From IMG/VR virus record IMGVR_UViG_3300044627_004557, positions 1 to 61,797 of that record: 61,797 nt of DNA. One strand, written 5' to 3'. Positions 7,163 to 15,121 of this stretch are shown here, piece by piece (the first letter of the stretch is position 1; each line of letters opens with the position of its first letter). The notes below the pieces were generated by a model that saw only the letters and a list, made by a program, of their open reading frames with translations, made no database searches and was not told where the DNA came from. A program made the translations under genes and the position numbers. This stretch comes from a virus.

Positions 7163-9011
7163 TTAGGTATTTATTTTTTACTTTGAACTCTAATGTTGCT
7201 GGGTCTAGTCCGGAAGATTCCATCATCAACGTGTTGCTATCAAAGTTATAAACTACATTGATAGTTTCTCCCGAATCTCTTTTATCAAATAACCTTAGGT
7301 AACCCAAATCATTCCTATAAACGATATCGTCACCATTGGTTCTTTCGTTGTCAACAACCAGACTGCACGAAACAAAGATATCTGCGTTGTCATAAATCTT
7401 ACCACTACCCCGTAAGTAGGGAGTCAGATCCCTCGTGTGCTTGGGGACATCCTTGGTCACGTGGACCAAGGCGATAATGGGGATGTTCATCTCGTTGGCC
7501 AAGTACTTCAGCTCACGGGTATGCTTCTCCGCAGAATCCTTCTCTCCTCCCGTGTCCATCATCATAGAAAGACCATCAACGACAAGCATATCAATGCTGC
7601 CATAGGCGTTCTCCACCTGCTCAATGATGCTACGGTAGTGCCCCGAATTAGCGGCCAACTTGTAGTCCACGATGATGCGCTTACTGAAATCGTCCTTCAG
7701 CATCTCTTGGACCTTCCTAGTGGCCTCCTCTTGGTCTAAGGCGTAGAGTTCCTTGAACTCATCCCAAAGTTTTCTAGATGCAAATCCCGATCGGTACATA
7801 TTAACACTCCGCTTGAGGAACTGCGTCTTGGACATCTCTTGGTTGTTGTAGATACCCCTCATGCCCATGCGAGCATTGTTGAAGAGAATCTCTTGGGCGT
7901 AGATGGATTTCTTGGTTCCGCCCTGACCGGCAATGACAATCAACTTGCCCTTTAGGTCACCACGAATCAACTCGTTGAACTCATTGAACACCAAGTCGTA
8001 GTTGCCACTCTTCTCGTCCAAAGCGTTAAGGATGTCGGGGATTTGCTCATGGAGAGCAAACCAAGTCCTCACGCCCGTGTCTGCCGTTGCTTTGGCTTTA
8101 GTACGGCTCTGAGCAGAACGGACCAGGTTGTAGAGTTCTTTGTCATCCAATGGCGCACCGGTGGCGATGTTGATGCCCGACACAATCCTTAGGATGTCCT
8201 GAAACTTGAGTTCGCTCTTGTCAAACAAGGCACAAGCCTGCTTAAATAGGGAGTTGTTTCTCTCCCCGGCTGAAGGCACGGAGAAGAGCCCTTCCTTGTC
8301 CATGGGTTTACGATCGGAAATCTCGTGGCTGAAGTCATCCACATAGCTGGAGTACTCCCAAGCCTCCACCAAGTTCTTGTTGGGCCTTGCGGAGCTAATC
8401 TCCGCATCAAAGCGGAAAATAGGACTGGGAGACTCGGCATAGAAGGAAATCTCCTCAATGCTCTGCACGATGAAGTCTTCGTACTTGACACCGCTCTTGT
8501 ACAAACCGCTGTCCGGATGGCGAGAGTTGATAGCACGGAAAGCCCTGTTGGGGTTGTAGATGCCATGGTCAACGCTTGAGATGCCCTCCGTAAGGGTAAA
8601 GACGAGTTTCTTTATCTTGTCCGGCAAGTCTGCCGATGGCTTAAAGCCACCGAACAGGTTGGAATGCAGCCCTACGTGGAAGCCTTTCTTCCCGGAGAAG
8701 CAGATGTAAATCTGCTTGGGATCGACAAGGTACTCCGATATGAGCCTTTTGACGAAAGCCTTGGACTGATTGAATGCTTCTTCAACATCGGCATTGTCAA
8801 TGTCCACCCAAACGATGTTCATATAGAACTCCCCCCGGTAGCCCTTCACGGAGCCATTGACCGAAAAGTGGTTCCGGATAGACTCCCCGTACTGAAACAG
8901 GGAGGTGTAGCGTTCGTGGTCGCAGGATTCGTACCCTATGTCCTCAAGGTGAACAATTCGGGCGTTCTTGTTTCGGCTCTGAATAGAGCCATCGATTAGT
9001 TCTGTGTACAT
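7146..9011 (-). CDS. Primase-helicase: AEP-type primase fused to a RecA-fold helicase
   Basis: The 621-aa protein joins an archaeo-eukaryotic primase domain to a DnaB/RecA-like ATPase. In the primase part, WVDID places catalytic acidic residues at D70 and D72, and SGKKGFHV (106-113, H112) is the nucleotide-binding motif of the family. In the ATPase part, AGQGGTKKS (about 361-369) is the Walker A motif and MLVVDGLSMM the Walker B motif, with HVTKDVPKHTRD after it. It would unwind the fork and lay primers. It neighbours an SSB-like protein and a phosphoesterase, forming a replication block. Confidence 0.88.
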   Translation of the reverse strand: MYTELIDGSIQSRNKNARIVHLEDIGYESCDHERYTSLFQYGESIRNHFSVNGSVKGYRGEFYMNIVWVDIDNADVEEAFNQSKAFVKRLISEYLVDPKQIYICFSGKKGFHVGLHSNLFGGFKPSADLPDKIKKLVFTLTEGISSVDHGIYNPNRAFRAINSRHPDSGLYKSGVKYEDFIVQSIEEISFYAESPSPIFRFDAEISSARPNKNLVEAWEYSSYVDDFSHEISDRKPMDKEGLFSVPSAGERNNSLFKQACALFDKSELKFQDILRIVSGINIATGAPLDDKELYNLVRSAQSRTKAKATADTGVRTWFALHEQIPDILNALDEKSGNYDLVFNEFNELIRGDLKGKLIVIAGQGGTKKSIYAQEILFNNARMGMRGIYNNQEMSKTQFLKRSVNMYRSGFASRKLWDEFKELYALDQEEATRKVQEMLKDDFSKRIIVDYKLAANSGHYRSIIEQVENAYGSIDMLVVDGLSMMMDTGGEKDSAEKHTRELKYLANEMNIPIIALVHVTKDVPKHTRDLTPYLRGSGKIYDNADIFVSCSLVVDNERTNGDDIVYRNDLGYLRLFDKRDSGETINVVYNFDSNTLMMESSGLDPATLEFKVKNKYLNGDKF

Positions 9012-9035
9012 TTGGTTTCGTTTTCACAAAGATAA

Positions 9036-9947
9036 TCAATACGGACGAGTGCAGGCGTAGAAATCAGAAATAACGGAAACTCGGTCCGAGCCAGGGGAGC
9101 CTTTCTTGTTCTCCTGAATTCGCTGAACTGATAAGTCCATCCAATAACCACCCAGTGGTTTGGGTTGCCTACCACGTTCCACGTGGAACCCTCCGACTCC
9201 CCCATCCCATTCCTCTTTGTAGGTCGCAGTCCTAAGTTGGTTCACATAGCGTTGCAGAATCAACTTGTTTCGAACGTCAAATCGATGCACCACGTTGACG
9301 TGGTGATACAACTCATGGACGTGCCCTTGCCAGGTGCAATCATAGCCTTCCACCATAGCGAGAATCCGCTGATCTGAAATTACTCCGCGTGTGACCTGGC
9401 CTCCGCCTGCACTCCCATGAAAATAATGCATAACGAAGCAAGTCGTCTTGGGCTTTGTCTGCGACCTGTACTGCATTGATACAGAGACAACACCGCCATA
9501 GCCACCCACCTGCATGTTGGAGCCGTAAACATGGTTGGACATGTCAACAAAGCGCCGAAGGATGTCGGTTTCTTGGTGCTTGATAATGCCGGTTTCGTGG
9601 TTCCCATAGCCAATCAAAGCTATGTTATGGACATACGGCGCAAACCACTCTACAGCCGTTTCCACGATGGAGTCCAGGTACCGGGCGTTGTTGTGCTCCG
9701 GACGGATGTCGTCCTTACTCCTGCGTGGATCTCCCTTCCCTTGCATGCAGCATAGCATATCTCCGTTGATAATGATGATGGCGCCTCTTTTGACGGCTTC
9801 GTCCAGGTGGTTCTTCAGCAAATCCCTATCGCAATGTGGGTTGTCCCAGTGCAGGTCAGAGATCAGGAGGAATTTCTCGGATGCGCCGACATTAATTGAG
9901 TGCACGTTTCTGCCGTGCCTTACGATGTCAATCTTTTTCTTTTCCAT
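9036..9947 (-). CDS. Calcineurin-like metallophosphoesterase
   Basis: The 303-aa protein shows all signature motifs of a dinuclear metallophosphoesterase: SDLHW (D31, H33), NGDM (D63), GNHE (N116, H117), a histidine-containing MHYFHG (about 173-178) and GHVH (208-211). Relatives include SbcD/Mre11-type nucleases, protein phosphatases and RNA 2',3'-phosphodiesterases. Placement between the primase-helicase and the SSB-like gene favours a nuclease or DNA-end-processing role, which remains an inference. No SbcC-like ATPase partner was found in the window. Confidence 0.85.
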   Translation of the reverse strand: MEKKKIDIVRHGRNVHSINVGASEKFLLISDLHWDNPHCDRDLLKNHLDEAVKRGAIIIINGDMLCCMQGKGDPRRSKDDIRPEHNNARYLDSIVETAVEWFAPYVHNIALIGYGNHETGIIKHQETDILRRFVDMSNHVYGSNMQVGGYGGVVSVSMQYRSQTKPKTTCFVMHYFHGSAGGGQVTRGVISDQRILAMVEGYDCTWQGHVHELYHHVNVVHRFDVRNKLILQRYVNQLRTATYKEEWDGGVGGFHVERGRQPKPLGGYWMDLSVQRIQENKKGSPGSDRVSVISDFYACTRPY

Positions 9948-9949
9948 TT

Positions 9950-10327
9950 TTATTGGTTGAATTTGTCTGAATAAGGATCTATTTGTGATGACAATCTATG
10001 GGTCATGCTTTGCTCATACATATCGGATACATATGTATTGTTTGATAGGGATTGATTAAGTTTAATCCAGTGATTGACGATGACTCTGACACCTGCATAC
10101 GATGGCAAAATAACCGTGTCAAGAATCCCCTCAAGCCAAACATGATCGTTTATTCTGCATTCTTTTGCGAAATCAGTAGCCGGAACTCCGAAGACGGCCA
10201 CCTTGACATAATTTAGTTTGTTCTTTGATGTCACCCATGCCAACGTAAAAAACACACAGCCACTTTTTAGGGCAACTTGGTCCACAATGTTTCCTTTAAT
10301 GGAAACATGGTTTGTAAATATACTCAT
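9950..10327 (-). CDS. Single-stranded DNA-binding protein-like OB-fold protein
   Basis: The 125-aa product has the small beta-barrel pattern of SSB proteins: VSIKGNIVDQV at the start, then FTLAWVTSKNKLNYVKVAVFG, and the VWLEGILDT strand. A polar, probably disordered tail ends in DPYSDKFNQ rather than the classical acidic DDDIPF tip. It lies 2 nt from the phosphoesterase gene and overlaps the 101-aa gene by 4 nt. The role in coating ssDNA during replication is inferred from the fold and neighbours. Confidence 0.7.
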   Translation of the reverse strand: MSIFTNHVSIKGNIVDQVALKSGCVFFTLAWVTSKNKLNYVKVAVFGVPATDFAKECRINDHVWLEGILDTVILPSYAGVRVIVNHWIKLNQSLSNNTYVSDMYEQSMTHRLSSQIDPYSDKFNQ

Positions 10328-10629
10328 CCGAATAGACCTTTATCTTCTTTGGTAGCCGGCTGTTCGCCGTGATACAAATGTATTGGTTTGTCCTTGCCAA
10401 CACTAGCGCAAAACCAATTAACCCAATCCTCGTATTGAGGAAGATGCTTATACCAAGATAGGTATTTGGGAGTCTTTTTGTGAACGCGATAATACCCTAA
10501 AACCATATCCTTAAATTGATCAGGAATGAGCATAATAATGAACTTTTCAGAAGAGTAAATCTTCTTCTTAGGCAAATTCTTGTTGGGATCCCCAACATCT
10601 ATGTACATATTGTAATGCTGATTGCTCAT
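10324..10629 (-). CDS. Small conserved-looking protein between the sigma factor and SSB-like genes
   Basis: The 101-aa protein is rich in K, Y and W (YYRVHKKTPKYLSWYKHL, EDWVNWFCASVG). It overlaps both neighbours by 4 nt (sigma factor upstream, SSB-like gene downstream), so it belongs to the same translationally coupled unit. No domain recognised. A role with the sigma factor or with the replisome is possible from the context only. Confidence 0.7.
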   Translation of the reverse strand: MSNQHYNMYIDVGDPNKNLPKKKIYSSEKFIIMLIPDQFKDMVLGYYRVHKKTPKYLSWYKHLPQYEDWVNWFCASVGKDKPIHLYHGEQPATKEDKGLFG

Positions 10630-11216
10630 TGATTTGGTTTTTTTCTATTTGACTTTTTCTTGACATAATCTATGCCGTAACTCTTTGCTCTACTCATAAG
10701 TTTATCTCTGAGTATTCCCCTCGCCCTAAAAAGCCTTGACTTAATCGTCCCCTCCGGTATTGACTTAAATTCTGCAACCTCACGGTAATTGTAACCGTAT
10801 ATGTCAATGAGTATCACGATGTTTTTGTACTCAAGATCCAAAGACTCAATGGCTACAACAAGTTCTTCACTTAACCCGCTATGATCTTCCGGGCTAGTGT
10901 TTGTGAATAGGTCCGTTTCTTCTGAGGCGAAGGCATCAATGGATGAGTCGCTGATATCATCAATTAATGTTTCTGAATTTTTTGACTTTTTTCTGTAATT
11001 GTTTATGAACGTGTTCTTGGTTATTCTAACCAGCCACCCTTTCATATTGGTTCCACCAACAAAACTATCATGAAAGCGCATTGCTTTGATGAAGACATCT
11101 TGCCTCAAGTCGTCTGCATCAGATCGATCAGGACAAAGCCTAAGACAGCAATTCAAGAGGAATTGGGAATGACTAACCAATTCATCAAGAAATTGCTGAC
11201 TAGGCGCTTTATCCAT
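10626..11216 (-). CDS. ECF-type sigma-70 family RNA polymerase sigma factor
   Basis: This 196-aa sigma factor has only the two ECF core regions. Region 2 spans about residues 15-78 (DADDLRQDVFIKAMRFHDSF ... GWLVRITKNTFINNYRK). Region 4 spans about 118-172, with the helix-turn-helix YREVAEFKSIPEGTIKSRLF. A basic tail (KKKSNRKKPNQ) follows. It would redirect host RNA polymerase to phage promoters, perhaps for the rightward virion arm, which lacks obvious host-type promoters. No anti-sigma gene was recognised beside it. The family is clear; the regulon is inference. Confidence 0.88.
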   Translation of the reverse strand: MDKAPSQQFLDELVSHSQFLLNCCLRLCPDRSDADDLRQDVFIKAMRFHDSFVGGTNMKGWLVRITKNTFINNYRKKSKNSETLIDDISDSSIDAFASEETDLFTNTSPEDHSGLSEELVVAIESLDLEYKNIVILIDIYGYNYREVAEFKSIPEGTIKSRLFRARGILRDKLMSRAKSYGIDYVKKKSNRKKPNQ

Positions 11217-11224
11217 TGTGGTCT

Positions 11225-12025
11225 TTAGGCGTTTGAGGGATTAGGGATTGAAAAGCGGCTCATCAATTCATCAATAATTTGTGAGGCCCTTGTCTTGGTT
11301 ATTCCTCCCTTAATCTCTTTGATTACATTCAACTTATCGTCCGAAGATGGCATAACTTTTACGAGATCTCTAAGCGTATTTATCTGATCCGGTGTAGCTA
11401 TGCCGTCATCCTTCTTCGTTACGATATTAGACGATTTCGCTGTAGCAACTGCTTTGGATGGGGCTTTATTTGAGCCCACATCCCCAGAAGGCTTACCGCT
11501 CTGAAATCGTACCTCGCCATCCTGATCCTTGGCGACGAGGTTGGAAATCTTTTGGTTGGCATCACGCTCAATGGCCCAAGTCCAATCACGCAACTTTAGG
11601 TTGTAAGTCTGTTGAGCACGGCCATCGGCCCGGACCTCAAACTCATTTGGCTTCAGTTTGACTTGGATTAAAGGGAAGTCGTAGAGCTCACGACCAATAC
11701 CCCAAGCGAATCCGGCTCTCTTCTGAGCGTCTGATGCTTGGCCTTTCTCCTTCTCGGTATTGCTTTCTACGCCCACATCCCACTTCCATACCCACTGCTG
11801 AAGAGCTATCACATAGACACCAATGCCGCAGTACAGGTTGCCATCAATGACCTTGTAGTCCTTCTGCCATAGCCCAACACCGGCGACTTCGTCTAGGATA
11901 CGCATATCGTATCGAGCATCCTTGTAGGCCAAGATGGTGGCGTATCCGCCCTTGTTGATGGATTGAACCCGGAAGTCAATGTCTTGAGCGTTCACGGGTT
12001 GGTTGAGGTTGGTTAAGTTTTGCAT
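11225..12025 (-). CDS. Rad52/Rad22-like single-strand annealing protein
   Basis: In this 266-aa protein the N-terminal half carries the Rad52-like fold: an early beta region with YATILAYKDARYDMRILDEV, YCGIGVYVIA, and the diagnostic segment ASDAQKRAGFAWGIGRELYD (about residues 97-116). The C-terminal part is a linker rich in K, S and A plus a small helical tail (TPDQINTLRDLVKVMPSS). Such annealases anneal complementary strands and act with a 5'-3' exonuclease. A RecE-like nuclease is encoded 1 kb upstream in the same direction, so the two likely form the recombination pair of the phage. Confidence 0.82.
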   Translation of the reverse strand: MQNLTNLNQPVNAQDIDFRVQSINKGGYATILAYKDARYDMRILDEVAGVGLWQKDYKVIDGNLYCGIGVYVIALQQWVWKWDVGVESNTEKEKGQASDAQKRAGFAWGIGRELYDFPLIQVKLKPNEFEVRADGRAQQTYNLKLRDWTWAIERDANQKISNLVAKDQDGEVRFQSGKPSGDVGSNKAPSKAVATAKSSNIVTKKDDGIATPDQINTLRDLVKVMPSSDDKLNVIKEIKGGITKTRASQIIDELMSRFSIPNPSNA

Positions 12026-12066
12026 GGTTTTTTGGTTTAGTTTTACAAATGTAATGATGTTTTCGG

Positions 12067-12294
12067 TTAATTGGTTAATATTTCCAAGGAAATTCCCACA
12101 AGCTTGTAGCGCAGTTCCTCCTTGGGGCCATCGGTGGACTCCACTTTTAGATTTGATATAGCGTTTTCTATGGTGGCCCTATCCACGGAGAACGGAAGCA
12201 GCATCGGTATGGGGGATATCATTAGTTGACCGGTGCCAATTCCAATCCAACTCTCTCCATCCTCGGTCATAAGGGCTTGGTAGTGCTTTTTCAT
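12067..12294 (-). CDS. Small protein of unknown function
   Basis: The product is 75 aa when started at the ATG that overlaps the upstream methyltransferase stop (ATGA at 12291-12294). An in-frame ATG farther upstream would extend it by 11 residues into the methyltransferase gene and is less likely. The sequence MKKHYQALMTEDGESWIG followed by a hydrophobic stretch and VDRATIENAISNLKV shows no recognisable family. Confidence 0.6.
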   Translation of the reverse strand: MKKHYQALMTEDGESWIGIGTGQLMISPIPMLLPFSVDRATIENAISNLKVESTDGPKEELRYKLVGISLEILTN

Positions 12295-12965
12295 TGCGGT
12301 TGATTTATGAATGGGTTGTCGGACCACTTATCCAACTGGTCTGGACCAATGATGTTTAAAGTCTCTTCCCTATTGTTAAAAAACACCTTGTACTCAAAGA
12401 AGGTGTTTTGGTGCTTTATAGCAGGAGCATCCAAGGGCGTTTCCCTTTTCTTTAGGACACCAACACCCTCGTCAATACTCAAAGTGCAAGCGTCAATGTC
12501 AAGTCTATTAGCCCTAGCGTGATAAAAAGCCTTCCATACAGTTCCATTCCAATTCTGCCCCCAATAGTCCTCAACAAGTCTCGCAATATTGTTTTCAAAA
12601 AGGAAAGGGTCGCAATCGTGCATCACCACAAAACCTACTGGAGCCAAATGTTCCAATGAGTTGTTGATGTCGCGATACACTTGTTCTGCTAAGTGAAGGC
12701 CATCAATAAAGATGACATCCCACTCGTAGTGAGCAGGAAGCTTGAGCTTCTTCCGATTTAGTGAAGAGAAAAAGTCATCCGATGTCATTTTGAATTCGGC
12801 CATATTTACTTGGGCCTCTAGGCCAGGATCAACGGAGTGTTTTGTTTGACATTTAATTCTGTCAAAACAATCCTCAACATTCCTTACGCCTATCTCTAAG
12901 TATTTTTTGAATCCAAACTTTTGAATCAAAAAATTAATCGTGTCTATTCTGCTTTTTATTTCCAT
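12291..12965 (-). CDS. Class I SAM-dependent methyltransferase (Methyltransf_24-like)
   Basis: The 224-aa protein has a Rossmann-type SAM site: YLEIGVRN (22-29) is motif I, SVDPG (44-48) the acidic ribose contact region, DVIFIDGLHLAEQVYRDI (83-100) the central strand, and VGFVVMHDCDP (110-120) the following strand. This subfamily is common near glycan or lipid modification genes, and the substrate cannot be inferred here. It lies between the exonuclease (10-nt overlap) and a 75-aa gene (4-nt overlap). It is not a DNA methylase by motif, since no DPPY or PC motif is present. Confidence 0.75.
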   Translation of the reverse strand: MEIKSRIDTINFLIQKFGFKKYLEIGVRNVEDCFDRIKCQTKHSVDPGLEAQVNMAEFKMTSDDFFSSLNRKKLKLPAHYEWDVIFIDGLHLAEQVYRDINNSLEHLAPVGFVVMHDCDPFLFENNIARLVEDYWGQNWNGTVWKAFYHARANRLDIDACTLSIDEGVGVLKKRETPLDAPAIKHQNTFFEYKVFFNNREETLNIIGPDQLDKWSDNPFINQPQ

Positions 12966-13795
12966 TTGTTTTCAAGTATTATCATTCCGTTTTCGTCCAT
13001 TTGCTGTCCAGGTATTTGGTAACCGTTGTAGATTTCCCCGGCCTTAATCCTCTTGATGTTCTGAAGCCCCAATTGGTAGAGCTCTCTGCCAGACTCAATG
13101 AGGTGATCAGGAACCCGGTAGAACTCATGGTTGAATGGCGGTGTATTGGAAACCGCTAAGATACACGAAGCCTCAATTGGTATGCCGTACTTATGCATGA
13201 TGTCTACCGCAACAGCCCTTTGGATATGGTATTTGTACTTCAGGAACTCGTACCAAAATCCCTTCGGGTCAGCGGCCTTGGTGCTCTTTACGTCAACATC
13301 CATCACCCCAAAATAAGCATCCGGCCTGCACTTTACGGCAATGCCTTCAAAGAAGTTGTCGTCGTAAAAGGAAACCTCTTTGTAAGCCGGCGCCACAAAG
13401 TCCGTGAACCGGTTATCGTAGATGAGCCTCTCTCCAACGATTTGGATGGCATTCCAGTCATCCTCCTCAAGGAGTAACTTACCGGCATGGAGCTCAACCA
13501 AGGCTAATTTCTTGTCCTTGTTGACCTTGACAACCCAGGAGGAAGACGGATCCTCCTTGTCGGAATCGCTCAGGCACCAATAGGTGTTGTCAAACTTCTC
13601 CGGCTCAAGTATAGCCATGTGGAGCGCTGTACCAAAGCTTTGAGCCTTGGTGTTGCCCTTGTTGGCCTTCTTGAACCATACATAGTCGTTGTCTGACTCA
13701 ATGGCCAGCTTGATGGTTGACGCACTTTCGTAGTGCGTCTTTGACAGGTACTCCTCATGGGAGTCCTGTATTCGGGTTATTTGGTTCTTTTTCAT
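12956..13795 (-). CDS. PD-(D/E)XK exonuclease, RecE/exodeoxyribonuclease VIII-like
   Basis: The 279-aa protein contains SFGTALHMAILEPEKF (53-68, H59), the typical N-terminal motif of phage RecE-type nucleases. The catalytic core follows: E140 in YKEVSF, D159 in CRPDAYFG, and D168/K170 in DVDVKST. A helix with IQRAV comes after it. It should resect dsDNA 5' to 3' to make ssDNA for the Rad52-like annealase encoded downstream. A CAAATATA near 13804 (TATATTTG on the minus strand) could be part of a promoter, but no -33 element is properly spaced. Confidence 0.82.
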   Translation of the reverse strand: MKKNQITRIQDSHEEYLSKTHYESASTIKLAIESDNDYVWFKKANKGNTKAQSFGTALHMAILEPEKFDNTYWCLSDSDKEDPSSSWVVKVNKDKKLALVELHAGKLLLEEDDWNAIQIVGERLIYDNRFTDFVAPAYKEVSFYDDNFFEGIAVKCRPDAYFGVMDVDVKSTKAADPKGFWYEFLKYKYHIQRAVAVDIMHKYGIPIEASCILAVSNTPPFNHEFYRVPDHLIESGRELYQLGLQNIKRIKAGEIYNGYQIPGQQMDENGMIILENKWK

Positions 13796-13820
13796 TTTGA
13801 TTCAAATATAAAGCCAATTC

Positions 13821-14135
13821 CTAAGAATCGGACTTTTTAACAAAAATACCGTTCACGGTGCTTCCTGTTCGACTCATGATTTCCTCATAGGCCGTTTCAA
13901 GCGCTTTAACGATGTCTACTTCGCGTTGCTCTGCCAGGATAATTAGCGTTACCAGGACGTCTCCAAAGCCATCGTATTCAGCCAGGCGATTGGACTTTAG
14001 GATAGCTGATCCGAGCTCTCCGAGTTCTTCTACGACCTTGATGAACTGCACCGAGTGGTTGGACATCTTCAGGAGGTTCCTGTTCACTGCCCATTGGAGT
14101 ACTTGTTCTTTTAGTTGTTCAAATGTTTGGTTCAT
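13821..14135 (-). CDS. MazG-like nucleotide pyrophosphohydrolase
   Basis: This 104-aa, all-helical protein has the metal-binding helices of the MazG/dUTPase superfamily: VVEELGELGSAIL (E36, E37, E40) and EYDGFGDVLVTLIILAEQ (D59 in GFGD). Phage MazG-like enzymes hydrolyse dNTPs or (p)ppGpp-type nucleotides, which may clean the nucleotide pool or blunt starvation signalling. It heads the recombination/replication block. Its leader contains one of three copies of a repeated gene-boundary module. Confidence 0.8.
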   Translation of the reverse strand: MNQTFEQLKEQVLQWAVNRNLLKMSNHSVQFIKVVEELGELGSAILKSNRLAEYDGFGDVLVTLIILAEQREVDIVKALETAYEEIMSRTGSTVNGIFVKKSDS

Positions 14136-14264
14136 TGTTTTTTGTTTTGGGGTTTGGTTGGTAAGGTTATAGGCTGACGCTGGGGGACTTTCGGTAAGAC
14201 CAGAGGCTGACGATTTGTGTGGGCGAACTTCACAAATAAACGAGCTATCGGCAACCCTAAGCGA
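14136..14264. repeat. Gene leader with a repeated boundary module (copy A) and short GGCTGACG repeats
   Basis: Upstream of the MazG-like gene, the minus strand reads GATAGCTCGTTTATTTGTGA near 14232-14252. This matches modules at about 15105-15129 and 15408-15433. The leader ends with ACCAACCAAACC before the start codon. The string GGCTGACG occurs at about 14172 and 14203, and again at about 14529. No gene seen. Confidence 0.5.
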
Positions 14265-14483
14265 CTACCCTAATTTTGACGGTGGAGTAGTTGTTATCTT
14301 CATATACTTTCTAAGTATGTATTGTAGCTTACTCATTGAGGTTGATAACCCTTCTATTTTTGGCGGAGCGACATCCCTCATATCTGTTCCATCTTCAATT
14401 ACACTTTCTGCTTCTGCACAATCCCAGCAAGCACCTAATCTTAAATCTTGCGTTCTACCGCAGCAAATACATTGTCCTGTCAT
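14265..14483 (-). CDS. Small zinc-ribbon-like protein
   Basis: The 72-aa protein has four cysteines arranged as CICCGR ... ACWDCAEAE (residues 5-22), consistent with a treble-clef or zinc-ribbon knuckle, followed by an acidic then basic helical tail. It may bind nucleic acid or RNA polymerase. It lies just downstream, in its own direction, of three phased palindromes at 14539-14636 that could control it. Confidence 0.6.
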   Translation of the reverse strand: MTGQCICCGRTQDLRLGACWDCAEAESVIEDGTDMRDVAPPKIEGLSTSMSKLQYILRKYMKITTTPPSKLG

Positions 14484-14536
14484 TTTGTTTTTATTTTAAA
14501 TTGTTAATAATATTAATTCCGAAAGAAGGGCTGACG

Positions 14537-14640
14537 ATTATACCCGATTGCGTATAGTTTTTGCGTTTTTCTATACATTATACCCGAACGCGTATAAATT
14601 TTGGGATTTTCTATACATTATACCCGATTGGGTATTAAAC
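14537..14640. repeat. Three palindromic repeats phased at exactly 40 bp
   Basis: TATACCCGATTGCGTATA (14539-14556), TATACCCGAACGCGTATA (14579-14596) and TATACCCGATTGGGTATT (14619-14636) are inverted repeats. They sit in a 40-bp direct repeat that also contains CTATACAT before copies 2 and 3. Forty bp is close to four helical turns, so bound proteins would face the same side. The array lies between two leftward genes and looks like an operator cluster. It is not followed by a U tract, so it is unlikely to be a set of terminators. Confidence 0.75.
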
Positions 14641-14829
14641 GTGGGTTCGTGTTTCCGAATCCCAAATGGCACTCCATTTAAAGTCCTCCCAATCAGATTT
14701 CCACTTTTCTTTGATTTTTGCTTCAAAACATCTGGCCTCTTCCAAGGTGTCGAAGTCCTCCTGAAAATCATTCATCCCTCCTTCAGGATAATAGGCATCA
14801 CCTGCAAATACTAAGAATCGTTTCATCAT
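14635..14829 (-). CDS. Small acidic protein of unknown function
   Basis: The 64-aa protein reads MMKRFLVFAGDAYYPEGGMN followed by EDFDTLEEARCFEAKIKEK and a Trp-rich end. The FLVFAGD...YPEGG...DFDTLEEA pattern resembles small phage and bacterial proteins of unknown role that form a beta hairpin plus helix. The start overlaps the upstream 83-aa gene stop (ATGA). A second ATG at codon 2 is equally possible. Confidence 0.65.
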   Translation of the reverse strand: MMKRFLVFAGDAYYPEGGMNDFQEDFDTLEEARCFEAKIKEKWKSDWEDFKWSAIWDSETRTHV

Positions 14830-15077
14830 TGCATATCATTTGTGTTTGTAGCCAACAAACGATTTCTTTCTCCATTTAACCAATCTTTAGGCGACATACC
14901 ACTATTGGTAAATTCTTTTGAATTAAGCATATCCAATGCTATTTCAAGTGCGTGTAATTGATACTTTTTATCAGCAATCAATCCATCTAAATATTCATAA
15001 AAAGCCATTTGAGCCTCATATTCTGCTTCTGCTTGTGCAGCGCATCCTGCTTCGGATTCCCATTGTTCTTGTGTCAT
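14826..15077 (-). CDS. Small acidic helical protein
   Basis: The 83-aa product has an alanine- and glutamate-rich helix (AAQAEAEYEAQMAFYEYLDG) and a conserved-looking middle (KKYQLHALEIALDML). It ends with NGERNRLLATNT. No domain recognised. It is preceded by copy B of the repeated boundary module and an A/C-rich leader. Confidence 0.65.
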   Translation of the reverse strand: MTQEQWESEAGCAAQAEAEYEAQMAFYEYLDGLIADKKYQLHALEIALDMLNSKEFTNSGMSPKDWLNGERNRLLATNTNDMQ

Positions 15078-15121
15078 TTTATTTAGGTTTTAAGGTTTGG
15101 TTGGGTTCACGAATGAGCGAG
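15078..15121. repeat. Repeated boundary module, copy B
   Basis: The minus strand reads CTAACTCGCTCATTCGTGAA (beginning in the stop region of the upstream gene, near 15124) and then CCCAACCAAACC, TTAAAACC and TAAATAAAATG. This is closely similar to copy C at about 15374-15433, and the last part recurs before the gene starting at 15650. A translation-enhancing leader or a recombination-prone gene boundary is possible. Confidence 0.5.

Noticed and set aside
14537-14640. CRISPR array
   Set aside because: There are only three repeats of 18 bp with 22-bp spacers that are partly repeated themselves, and no cas genes. Palindromic operators fit better.
14571-14771. 66-aa minus-strand frame across the phased palindromes
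   Set aside because: It overlaps the better 64-aa gene in another frame and reads through the 40-bp repeats. Its basic composition reflects the repeat sequence.
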